Shown: positions 53,858 through 64,000 of the stretch, piece after piece | How the letters are laid out: each line of letters starts with the position of its first letter | Numbering within the stretch: the first letter of the stretch is position 1 | Assembly: GCF_004379255.2 (NCBI RefSeq) | Contig: NC_056035.1 | Location: forward strand, 24,118,502 to 24,182,501 | Length of the DNA stretch: 64,000 nt | Origin: Salvia splendens | Taxonomy: Eukaryota > Streptophyta > Magnoliopsida > Lamiales > Lamiaceae | Reading direction: 5' to 3' | Notes under the pieces: model-generated | What the model saw: only the letters and a program-made list of their open reading frames with translations | What the model was told of the DNA's origin: nothing | Databases searched by the model: none | Program-made: the position numbers and the translations under genes

Positions 53858-54166
53858 ATGAATTGCGGGATATACCCAACCAATTCGATTCGAAATCATG
53901 GCGGTCTGTTCGGGATTTGCGGGGATAACCGCAAGATATCAGCGCCGACAGCTGCAGAGACGACGACGTCGCAACAGCAACGACGACGCAGCAGAAGCGC
54001 CGGAGACGATGCTGAGGCTTACAGCAGCTGTGCGAGTGGGAACCCTTCGTGGGCAGTTCCCGGACTCGAAAGACGGTCAACGACGGAGGTGAGAGAAGGC
54101 TGTTGTGACAGTAGCGACACTCGCGTGGGTCTTCGTCCCATGACTTCAGATTTCCAAATTAGTTAG
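53858..54166 (+). other. GC-rich open stretch in the copia leader
   Basis: A 102-codon open frame rich in R, S, T and Q (TTTSQQQRRRSRSAGDD) in an otherwise AT-rich leader. It is low in complexity with overlapping open frames, so coding is doubtful. A TTAGGGTTTCC motif follows at about 54164. Confidence 0.3.
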
Positions 54167-54289
54167 GGTTTCCTCAACCCTGGAACTAATATTTGGAGAA
54201 ATTCCCTAATTTTGTTAGGTTTTCCTAAACCTTTGTAACTAAATTTGGAAATAATTCAAGATATAATTTAAAATAAGTTTTGAATATAC

Positions 54290-55440
54290 CAATTTAATTG
54301 GATTATCTAAAGTTTAATTTTTTATTTAAATTATGGATTAATTGAATTTTTTATCCTTATTTTATGGATTTGGATAGATTAAATTCTATCTAGATAAATC
54401 CTAGATAAATTAGGATAATAATAATTTATTTTATTTTTTCTTATGGATTTATATAGGTTTAATTCTATGTGAATAAATCCTGGATAGACTAGATAAATAG
54501 TTAATTATGTTTGGATTTTATCCTTATTATATGGATTTAGATATATTTAATTATACTAGATAAATCCTAGATAAATTTGGTAATGATTAATTTTATTGTC
54601 TTATGGATTTAAATAGATTTAATTCTATGTGGATAAATCCTAGATAGACTAAGATAAATTTTAATTATGTTTATCCATATCTTGTAGATATTGATAGATC
54701 TATATCTATCTAGAATATATCTTAATAGATTTGGATAATTAAAATCCATGTTTATTTTTATCTTGTGGCTATTTATAGAATTAATTCTATTTAGAAAATA
54801 TCCTAGTAGATTTAGATAATTAAATGTATATCTATCTTATAGATATTGATAGATTTATATCTATCTAGAATATATCTTAGAAGATTTAGATAATTGTTAA
54901 TCCAGTATTGTAATTATCTTTTGGATTTAAGATAGATTTAGTTATATCTGGTTAAATCCTAGTTGAACTAATTAATATTAATTCTAGTTTATCCTAATTT
55001 TATGGATATACATAGATTTATTTCTATTTAGAAAATATCCTAGATAAATTTGGATAAAGATAATACAAGATAATCCTAATCTAATTGGATTTTGATAAAG
55101 TTAATTTATCTAGAATAAATCCTAATAGATATGATATATTCTAGTTTCTTATTCTAAATAATTTAAGATTTTCTTAAATCTTAGAGTGATTGGATTTTAT
55201 CTTATGGATTTGGATAGATTTGTTTCTATCCTGAAATATCCTAGTACGATTTTGATAATGATAATCCAAGATTAGTCTTATCTTGAATTTAAGGATTTGA
55301 TTTTATTCTTATAAAATCTAGAATAATCCCAAAAAGGATTTAGATAGATTCAACTCTATCTAGATAAATCCTAAATTAATTTGGATAGTCATTATCCAAG
55401 ATAAATTTATCAAATCCGAAATTCCTATTTTGGATAAGAT
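54290..55440 (+). repeat. AT-rich degenerate tandem repeat, period ~80 bp, in the copia leader
   Basis: About 12-14 diverged units. A typical unit has TTATGGATTTGGATAGATT, then TCTATCTAGATAAATCCTAG, then ATAAATTTGGATAAT. Starts of TATGGATTT-like motifs are spaced 71-88 bases apart from about 54361 to 55000, less regularly to 55440. Each unit can form ATCTA/TAGAT stems. Confidence 0.82.
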
Positions 55441-55684
55441 AAGACTTAATTATTTAATTAAATCTCCCTAAATTTATTAAATATTTTCAATAATTATCAA
55501 GTGTGATTAATTACCATGAAGTAAATGGACTTATCTATTTATTTGGTGTTAATCTGTTTTAAGTGGATTATCTGCCTTATCTGCTTGTGTGATAATTATG
55601 CAAAAACCATGTTAAAAATGACTAAGCGATAATTACAACAGTGCGTTGTATATGGTCTCCCTAAATTGGTCTATATATGAAGCA

Positions 55685-55853
55685 GTTTCTAATATTATCG
55701 CGACCCACCTTAGTGGGAGCAATAATCCTACGAAATAGCAAGTTCATAAGATTAGACTTCTGTATAGTAGGTTGCTTAAGCTAGAAGCTTGTTTCTAATA
55801 ATATCGCGACCCACCCTAGTGGGAGCCATAATCCTACGAAATTGCAAGTTCGT
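55685..55853 (+). repeat. Two copies of a ~62-bp unit with a CCCACC...GTGGG stem, 106 bp apart
   Basis: GTTTCTAATA-(A)TATCGCGACCCACC-(T/C)TAGTGGGAGC and CATAATCCTACGAAAT occur at 55685-55747 and 55791-55853. CCCAC pairs with GTGGG around a 4-base loop. A related CCACC-TTAGTGG lies at 55993. It sits between the AT-rich array and gag, where a packaging signal would be expected. Confidence 0.75.
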
Positions 55854-56186
55854 ATGTTTAAGCATATTTATAAGATAGCTATGGAATTTTGTTAGTGGCG
55901 TACGACCGTCCCTAGAAGGAGTATCAAAACGGAAATGAAATTCCTAGTTGCAAATATTTATGGTAAATGCTTAGGCAATATTTGGCGGCCATGCCACCTT
56001 AGTGGTCTCTGGACTATCCGTCGGTACTGTGACCAGGAAATTGTTGGAATCCAAAATTGTATGACCTCCCTAGAGGCGTACTTATTTTGGTTTTCACGGT
56101 TGCGAGATACATAAATTATTTTTTTTGGTTGTTTGCGATTATGTATTAAGCATAATATGTGATAAATAGTTTTATTTTTTAATAAT

Positions 56187-56650
56187 GTCTGCGAACCTTA
56201 AAGAAATTAAACTCGAAGGCCAAAATTATGTACACTGGAAATATTGAATGGATAAGATTCTCATTACTGAAAACTTAAAGTTTGTACTCACTAATTCATG
56301 TCATCCATTTCCTGGACAAAATTCTACAAAGAAAGTTTGAGAATGCATTTTATGCATGTACTCGATAAGTTCTTTGAGGAAGAAGGTCAAACTACTTTCT
56401 TTTAAGTAGTGAGACAAGTCTTGGTTTATACCGATGATAAAGGAATATCCAATGAGGACGTTGTCCAGATTCTATTGGAACATCCAAAAGAGATAAGTTT
56501 TGATGAATCTTCTGATTCAGTTACTCAAATAATTTCTACACTCAGTTCATCGCCAAATATAATAGGAAGTGAGTACAAGAAGGTTGTTACTGAAAAGTTG
56601 GAAACCTTCAGCATTGTATTCACTTTATTACTTTTTGGAGGAAGATAACA
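56187..56650 (+). pseudogene. copia gag remnant
   Basis: The ATG at 56187 gives MSANLKEIKLEGQNYVHWKY then TGA. The 'L-G-x-N-Y-x-x-W' start is typical of copia gag. Sequence stays recognisable for about 50 codons (MDKILITENLKFVLT), then deletions set in. A later open piece (about 56409-56648) contains EDVVQILLEHPKE, which may be the distal gag part. It is clearly non-functional. Confidence 0.75.
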
Positions 56651-56889
56651 TGATAGCTGACGAATTCATTAAGGTTGTATCTTTCCTATGTCTTAGTTTA
56701 ATCGACCAGAAGACTAGCAATGGAAAGAGCTGAATTGTCATCAATGCCTGCTGAAAGCAAGAAATGCAATAATAATTTGGTGAAAAGGCAAAGAGAAGAT
56801 GCATTGTAAGTGGATTGACCTCTTATATAGAAGGACAATGGCTTAGATAACAATGCAACTTCTAAAGGAGAGATCTACATCCAGTTGGG

Positions 56890-57054
56890 CAGTTGTTGCA
56901 CTGGGAGCTATTTATTTATGCTCACTTTATTGGTACAATATTGTTTAGAATGAATTTATATTCAGTTTCTAAACTCATTTATGATCTACGACGTTCAATT
57001 TCATTTTATAATACTTGCATTATTGAGAAATGTGGATCGAATATCTATCATAGT
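56890..57054 (+). pseudogene. copia pre-integrase remnant
   Basis: Frameshifted pieces read GTILFRMNLYSVSKLIYDLR and ISFYNTCIIEKCGS, resembling the segment between protease and integrase of copia pol (the 'NLISVSKL' region). It is cut by the LTR of element G at 57055. Confidence 0.62.
57050..57054. repeat. Expected TSD ATAGT of element G, left copy
   Basis: The five bases before TGTAACGCC; the matching copy is outside the window. Confidence 0.6.
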
Positions 57055-59897
57055 TGTAACGCCTCACTTTTTGAACCCTAATTTTCGAACCCTAAGACGA
57101 TTGCATTTATTTCTTTTAATGTCGTGAATTAAATGACGAATTGTTGTGTGATTTCTTTGGTGACCTAATTTTGGTTCGTAGTTATGATTTTGGGTTGACG
57201 GAGTCAAGTTCATTGAATTTATGACATGGCTGTTTGAATATTTGATGCGGGGTGAAATATATCGTGGTGGATTATTGTCTTAAGGGATGAGTGAGATTTA
57301 ATAGGAGCATCCGTATTCATTTGGCATTTTCGACCCCTGTTATTATTGGAGAAGAAATCCTATTTTTCTTGGATTTAATTATTTTCTTGGGATAATTATC
57401 AAAATTAAATCCAAAACCCGATTATTCCTTACTTTTCTCCATGCGAATTCGACCCCTATGCTTGTTCCAATGGAGATTTCAAAAAAAACTTCTATTTATG
57501 GGAGAAGGAAATTATTTTATTATATTATTTGATCCCTTATTTATTCCCTTCCATGAATAAATACAAATATCCTAGCAATCTTACCATATCTAAGGAGATC
57601 TTGCCATATCCTATTTAAATTAGGATTTGAATTTAATTCCTTGTGGGAGAGGAATAAAAATTGCCTATTTCCCTATTTTTTAATGGTGGAAATTATTATT
57701 TTATTCTGCTCCGTATTATTTTATTCATTTCCGTGAAAATACCAAATTAAATCATAGGCTAAGTGAATAGCCAAGATTTCGAAATATTCCTCCCCCCAAA
57801 TTCACGCCTATTTCTCCACTCCCTCATATTCTCCCAAATCTTTATTTAATTGTGGGATATTCTATTCTTGAACTCTATAAACAAGGGGAAAACCCTAAAC
57901 CTAAAGCACTACACTACACGCCTCCTCTCTCCCTCCCTCACGCCATTTTCTCTCCCTCACCCTCCCAATTATTCTTCTATATTTCTCCATAAATTCTTCA
58001 TCCTTCGTGAAGAATTTAAGTTGAAGCCTCAAGAATTGTTGAAGAATCAAGATTATACTTTGTTTCTACCGTTGCTTTTGATCAAGAAAGGTATAATCAA
58101 ATTTCTTTCCTCATCCTCTCCATTGAAACCTTGATTTTGATTCCCTCATGCATGTAAGGAGCATAGAGATCGTAGATCTAAGAATTAATCGGGTCGTATT
58201 GATGGTTTCATGAGAGAAAATTATGTATATGCGTTTATGGTGGTATATGAATGAATTTGGGGATGATTTGTGGTGAATGCTATGTGAATATATGAGAACA
58301 TGATTGTGAGGTCTTTTGAAGCATGAATATATGTGTTTGGATGAATATTTGATTAACCCTAATTCGAAATTGTGAAGCATGAAAACTGTGGTATTCGGAC
58401 AGTAGTTTCTGACGTATGTTTGACTGACCGAACGACCTTATTTTGGTGCGAAATTTTAACTGAGTAAACTTCAGGGTGTCTTCTGTGTTGTGTGTAAATT
58501 TCAGCCTTCTCGTCCAGTGAGTTTTGTTTTTTATTTGACCGACCTAAAGATGTGATTTTGATGTGAAATTTTAACTGGATGATATTTGATGTGTCTACTG
58601 TATTGTGGTACAATTTCAACCCCAACGGAGGTCGGATGAAATTTTAATGATTTTTTACAAAATGACTGCGCTGTTCTGCCAGATATCTATCACACAAAAA
58701 TAATCTATGTTGTTAAGTTTTGAATGATATACATGATGCATATTTGTTAAGGAACCCATTCTATGATGAAGTGATGTGTTGTTCGTTGATGTAAGTTATG
58801 GTGTGTTTCCTTGTGTTGATGAACGTTTGGGATGGGTAAAGTAAAGAGACGATGGAAGGAACGTTAGGGCGTGCATGATAATTTTTGTGATGAAAGGCTG
58901 ATTGTATTGTGGTGTTGACAAGGGTTGTCGTGCGTACGTGAGCACTAGGAATGAGGGTTGCTTTGAGTTGTGTATTGTGTTATCTAAACAAGCGAGGTGG
59001 GCTTTCTTTTAAATAAGGACGATGTCCTAAATATTTTATCGATGGAGATGAAACTGTGTTTATCATGCCTGGTTTGATTTTAACGTGCCTATCTGATATG
59101 GCTTTATGCCATTATTATCTAAATCGAATTCGGGTCCTCGTAGGGCCGCAAACCCTACTTTGACTACTGTACACCTATGGTAGACCGTGTGCTAGCGTAC
59201 GGGCTGGCCGGTCTAGTGACCTGGTTTGCGGCCGCATTCCTTGTCATGTATGAGCAGATATGGCTAACGTCTATGGGAAAATGACTGATCAATCGACTTT
59301 TACAATGGGAAATGATTTTGAGTGCCTCGGGCCTTTCTAAAGCTAAACCCCGATGGTTACTTATGTATGGCATGATAAATAAACATGTTGATGAAAATGT
59401 GTTCGGCATAAGTCCACTGAGTAACTTTATAGTACTTAGCCCTGCATGTGTTTTCCCTATGTGCAGGTTGAGCGGCGGCGAGAGTATGGTGGTGTTGACC
59501 AAGTTAATTGAAGAATGAATTGTTTATCTTTGATCTGTGAGTGTCGTTGTATCTTCACACTTAACTTCACTCTTCTCTTGGATGCTTCCGCTGAAACCTG
59601 TTTTACTTACTGTTTGATCTTGACACTATTTTGAGTTCCGTTTAGAATCTAAAGATATGATACGTTTTGGAGTACGTTGAAGCCTTGTTATTTTGAATAC
59701 CAGTGATTATAATTGTTTTCTCCTTTGGTCCATCTGTCAAAGCATCACCCTGACCCACTTTTCTCTTGATTTATTGTTCATTTATTTCCTTGGTCAAACC
59801 CCTTTTTATAAAACCCAAGCCCTTTTATTTGGTTACATTTAAGTCCTGTTAGGTCACGATCGCCGCATTTAATTACCCTAGAAGGGCCGTCGTGACA
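57055..59897 (+). repeat. 5' LTR of element G (2843 bp)
   Basis: It starts TGTAACGCCTCAC and ends GTCGTGACA. It is homologous to the E LTRs throughout but more diverged from either than they are from each other. TATA position CTATAAACAAGG (57874) is altered. Candidate intron donor 58091, acceptor 59466. Confidence 0.94.
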
Positions 59898-59900
59898 GTT

Positions 59901-59913
59901 TGGTATCAGAGCC
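59901..59913 (+). promoter_or_regulatory. PBS of element G, initiator tRNA-Met
   Basis: TGGTATCAGAGCC, 3 bases after the LTR end. Confidence 0.95.
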
Positions 59914-62900
59914 TCAGTTCTTTCCGCTCTGGACCCAAGAGTTGGGTTGAGTCAAAATCTATTCATGTGTAAATTGACTAATTGATAATCGTCGAAGGCT
60001 CAACACCACGACTCGTCTCCGCCCAACCACGAAGAAAGAGGTAAAAATATTTTTGTGAGTTTTTGGATTGAATTACAGAAGGTTGGAAATTTCGATGGGA
60101 ATCGAGGCTAATATGACATTTTGGAAATTTTGCCTGGAATATGAAATAATGAATATGCATGGATATGAAATTGCTTAATACGACAATGCCAGAAATGATG
60201 AATACTGTTGTGCACACCCCGATAAGGAAAATCGGCGAATATGTGATTAGACTTCTATGAGTTTGGATAGATGAAATTCTAAAAGATTGAAATTACATGA
60301 AACGTGAAGTATGAGTGCGATTACTTGATTATACTATGAAACAACACCTGTGGAAAATAAGTAAATACTATGGCTTTTGGAAAATGTTGTGAAGATATGA
60401 ACAGGAAGACACTATGAGATTATACAATTGCTTTTTTTAACAGTGAGGCATGATGGCGTTGAATGTGCTGGATATTGAAGTATGATTGTGAACTTGTATT
60501 GGTTGATGTTGAGATTTGCTATTACGTCCACGAAACTGCAAAATATACTTGAAGAAAATACGTGTTGCTTCCATGAACGACAAAATTTTATGCCTAGGCG
60601 GTTAAAATTTCATGACTATGAAACTGTGAAATGCAAAGCATGATACGCGTGTAGTTGCGAGTTGTGATTGTGATACAGATGAGCATGAACTGCATGATTT
60701 ATGAAATGCGATTCCACGAATGATTGATTGACTGAGTGTTGCTATTCACATATATTAATGTACGATGTTTGTTATGCTATGAAACACCAAATGATTATAC
60801 GAATAAATGTGTTGATTGTGCAATATATGGATGACGTTTATGTGGTGAAAATATATGACTGATGAAGTACGAGGTATTGCGTAGAACCACTATTAAAATG
60901 AAATGTGGAACTTTTGAACTTTGTTGTGAACGTAAGAGCCATATAAAGCTTGAGTTAGGTAATTATCAAATATACGTTGAAGTACGAGACTTCAAACTAT
61001 ACTTGAAATTATAGAGTGCCTAAGAGGTAGGCCAGACTGAACGTGCTAGAACTTAGTTGTAAGTTAACAACTGCAATATCACCTTCCTGAGTGATAAAAC
61101 CAACGAAAGTATATATATTTTGAACTTTGGTGCATCCTCACAATGGCGAGATCACACCTAAGATCTAATAAAACTATGCAGTCTTGCATACCATGCCAAA
61201 GTTGCGATGCGACACAAGTACGACGGTGTTTACGACACTGTAAGACCACGTGTGCAATGGCAATGCATTTTGAAAACTACGTGGCATGGCAAGAAGACTT
61301 TGAAGATGCGACCATCAAAAATAGTTATTAATTTCGACGATACGATGAATCTCAACTTGGAATCCACGATTTAATAGAACGATGTTACCATGTTCAGGCT
61401 CGCGAAAAATGTGCGAGGGAGTGCGACCCTCAAATGAACGATTTTTAAATCAACAGTACTTACTTGGATTCTAAGTTCTTTTCGGGACGTTTTGAATGAA
61501 CGTGAGCCCTTGTCTATTTAAACACCTTGGTTGACTCCCAATTTGCAAGTAATGTTCATTATTATTTTTTCCCCTATATCGAGTCATGACTCACTTGTCT
61601 CGAAAGTTTGTGTTTTCCTTTGTAACGTTGGATAGCTTGATTGAGTAGTCTCATTTGATTCATCATTCATAAGGACAATATTTTGACCTTATGAACTTCC
61701 GTCATTGAACTTCATTCCTAAGGTTGTTTGCAGTTATGACCTTCAGTATGATCACACCTCCAGACATGCTTTCTTCAAAGAATGGACTATTATTCTTGGA
61801 ACTACTGGTTCACCTCTTTATTTTGTTACCATGTATGTGACAAGTTCTTTCTTGCAGAAGTGAAATTCTTTTTAGCTCGGTTTCACTACATATATTGTTT
61901 CATACTCAATGATTTTTCTTTCTGCAACACCAAGTTAAGGCTATCCTGTTCTCTTCTTCCTTAACAGGTTGATCGTGTTAAATTTCGGAAAAATTCCATT
62001 CACTTTGAGTTGTCTTTAACAAACCTGCGAACCCATTGATGTGATTTCATCTTTTCCAATAACATGATGTTGTTGAACCATCATTTGTACTACTTCATGA
62101 CATTTGCCCATGTTTCTAAATCCTGCCGCGATTGATTATTTTAGGCCTTGATATGTTGAACGATATCCTTCATTGCTGTCCGGAATTTTGCAAATTGTGA
62201 TCCAGCAGTCGGCTATGGAATTTGAGAATTTTTGCAGTTTCATCCTGTTTCCATGACCTATCTCATGTTCTTCCGAGCTCTGATCAGAAGTAAATTCTCA
62301 AACCTCTATCGGTTTTATTTGATACCTCTAAACCATTTAATTCTCAGAATGGACAGGTTGAGTCCAATGAAACTCAATCATTGCATTGTTGTTCTTGTTG
62401 CCTTGATTAATTTTGGAGCCTTCCCGACTAAAGACATCCTTAGCAATGTTGCAACAATTTGAAATTTGTTCATATCCAAGTAAGACTGTTGGGTCAAATT
62501 TCGAATCCTTGATACTAGACGGTAGGGAAATGCAGTAGTTGACTCGGATATACACAAGGAATAAGTTTCTATAGTCAGACATGCTCAAAAATGACACACC
62601 AACCAGAAGCGTCGACATAACCGACGAGGTACATATATGAGTGAACGATCGATCGAACGATAAGCGAATAATGAATATGAGGAGATCTATTTACGGTCAC
62701 CATCGTGCGAGGAAATTGTAGAGGGAGTACAAGCCCCTTCACAGAGTTTATTGCACAAAATAAATATCGTCAACAAGAGAGAACATATGAAAGGTGACGA
62801 GAAAGAGCCAAGGGACGACGAGACGATCGAGAAAAGAAATGTGTGATAATACCATGAATATTAGAAAATTTTGTGTGAGAGTTGGAAGACAAAACGAGGA

Positions 62901-62917
62901 GAGTTAATAGAAATTTT
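59914..62917 (+). other. Leader of element G
   Basis: Homologous to 29480-32168 joined to 44968-45278 of E, with the empty insertion site of F at about 62599-62604. No recognised domain; the 62-codon ORF is at 61143-61331. Confidence 0.78.
61143..61331 (+). CDS. Small ORF (62 codons), G copy
   Basis: Same length and frame as 30711-30899 in E, with several residue changes (for example a cysteine in CIPCQSCDATQ where E has glycine). Unknown; low confidence that it is a real protein. Confidence 0.3.
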   Translation: MARSHLRSNKTMQSCIPCQSCDATQVRRCLRHCKTTCAMAMHFENYVAWQEDFEDATIKNSY

Positions 62918-64000
62918 CATGGGAGGACCGGCCAAGGCCGAATCATGGATACGCGCACTGGAGCGAATTTTTGCAATCCTGCGATGCAATGATCGAGAAC
63001 GGGTAAGTTGTGTGAACTACCAACTGACCGACGCTGCTGACTTCTGGTGGGACACCAAGGTGAAGACAATGCCCTGAGACCAAGCAGAAGGAATGACTTG
63101 GGAAGGCTTCAAGGAGGAAGTGTATAGCAATTACGTGCCGAAGAGCTACCGGAAGGCGAAGGCGTCTGAATTCTACAATCTGACCCAAGGACGTATGACC
63201 GTGAACTCAACAGCATGACACGATATGCACCTGATCAAGTCGATACTGACGAGAAGCTGTCTGATAAGTTCCGCGAGGGACTAAGGCACGAGATAAAGAT
63301 GTCATTGGCGATGGGAGATATCGACGTAGTTTTAGGAATGGATTGGTTGACCTCGAATTTTGCGATGATTTGTTGTAAGGAGAGACAAATATCTCTACAA
63401 GCCCCGGGGGAGGAACCCACCATATACTATGGAATCTCGATGAACCGGCGAACCTCTATCATATCCGCGCTTCAAGCTAGTATGATGGTGAGAAAAGGGC
63501 GTTCTGCTTATCTTGTCTATCTACAAGGTGAGGAGAAAGGAGAAAGGAAAGTGGAAGATGTTTCCGTTGTACGAGAATTTCTAGACGTTTTACCTGAAGC
63601 TTTGCCTGGACCACCGCCAGATCGACAATTGGATTTCACAATCGACCTAGAGCCAGGGTCGGTGCCTGTGTCCAAGGCACCATACTGAATGGCGCCTAAA
63701 GAGTTAGAGGAACTCAAGATACAACTTCAAGAGCTAATGGACCTGGGTTTCATTAGACCCAGTGTCTCACCGTGGGGCGCTCATGTGCTTTTTGTCAAGA
63801 AGAAGGATGGGTCGATGAGGATGTGTGTCGACTATAGAGAGTTGAACAAATTGACTCTCAAGAACGAGTATCCACTGCCGAGGATAGATGACCTGTTTGA
63901 CCAACTCTGAGGAGCCGGCGTGTTTTCAAAGATGGACTTAAGGTCCGGATATCACCAACCGAGAGTTCGAAGGGAGGACATACCAAAGACCGCATTTCGT
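62918..64000 (+). pseudogene. Defective gag-pol of element G, partial
   Basis: Gag begins at MGGPAKAESW, as in E. TGA at 63075-63077 replaces CGA. The same gag frameshift as E follows (GRMTV, then RTVNSTA). Gag is then joined at RHEIKMSLA directly to MGDIDVVLGMDW in the protease, so the gag C-terminus, zinc knuckle and the protease active site (DTG) are deleted. Pre-RT and RT follow with TGA at 63686-63688 and at 63908-63910, both at CGA or CGG positions in relatives. The window ends inside RT. Non-functional. Confidence 0.94.

Larger units (their letters stand above)
53470..57054 (+). mobile_element. Ty1/copia element internal region, decayed, cut by element G
   Basis: From the PBS it runs through a long leader with a GC-rich part (53880-54110) and two kinds of repeats, a gag remnant (56187 on) and a pre-integrase remnant (about 56890-57050), where element G interrupts it. 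The remaining pol lies beyond the window, right of G. Many stops and deletions mark an old copy. Confidence 0.82.
57055..64000 (+). mobile_element. Element G: Tekay-like element, sister of E, 3' end outside the window
   Basis: LTR 57055-59897, initiator tRNA-Met PBS, a leader homologous to that of E without the F insertion, and a defective gag-pol running off the window in RT. It shares specific defects with E and has its own deletion between gag and protease. Confidence 0.95.

Noticed and set aside
54290..55440. Centromeric satellite
   Set aside because: The array is short, highly degenerate and embedded in a copia leader between PBS and gag, so it is an element feature.

Overview
The window is plant nuclear DNA made almost entirely of nested LTR retrotransposons. 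The Ty3/gypsy chromovirus (Tekay-like) polyproteins, the Athila-like gag proteins primed by tRNA-Asp, and a decayed Ty1/copia element primed by initiator tRNA-Met together point to heterochromatin of a flowering plant. The species cannot be told from the sequence. I found no convincing host gene, tRNA, rRNA or other non-TE gene. Boundaries rest on TG...CA termini, 5-bp target-site duplications (TSDs), primer-binding sites (PBS) and homology among the copies inside the window, all compared by eye.

Left part (1-26642). Element A (Tekay-like, + strand, 1-8400) enters mid-polyprotein and ends in a 3.45-kb LTR. Its pol is split by a solo Athila-type LTR (1388-2928, TSD GATTG). Element A sits in the 5' LTR of element B (8401-15224), a pol-less Athila-like element with a broken gag and a lysine-rich ORF. 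Element B in turn interrupts the gag end of element C (15225-18585, minus strand). The LTR of C (17185-18585) has the start of an internal region on its left and the end of an internal region on its right, so it is shared by two units. The right-hand unit (18586-26525, minus strand) is a mosaic. It carries two successive 3'-end modules (18586-20460 and 20464-22230), an Athila-type ORF, a protease remnant and a gag, but no reverse transcriptase, RNase H or integrase.

Middle (26643-51651). Element E (Tekay-like, + strand, TSD TCTCG) is inserted in the 5' LTR of that mosaic and carries a defective gag-pol. Inside its leader lies element F (32174-44962, minus strand, TSD AACCA). F is complete, with two nearly identical 2.97-kb LTRs and an uninterrupted 1514-codon gag-pol ORF. 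F also has a leader that carries a second, gag-like ORF and a 26-bp tandem-repeat array. F is the youngest-looking element and the only plausible source of functional proteins for its relatives here.

Right part (51652-64000). The interrupted Athila-type LTR resumes, followed by a decayed Ty1/copia element (LTR ending at 53469, repeat-rich leader, gag and pre-integrase remnants). That element is interrupted by element G (57055 to past the window end), a sister of E. E and G share the same gag truncation, the same gag frameshift and the same RT stop codon, so the defects predate their spread and they were probably mobilised in trans.

Leads for a second look: (i) the extra gag-like ORF plus 26/78-bp repeat array in the leader of F; (ii) a candidate 5'UTR intron inside the LTRs of all Tekay-like copies; (iii) a gene-like, promoter-like GC island lying antisense inside that candidate intron in F; (iv) paired stem-loops, with one stem that appears to co-vary, in the 3' regions of the pol-less Athila-like elements; (v) a strong CGA-to-TGA bias among the stop codons that killed the older copies.
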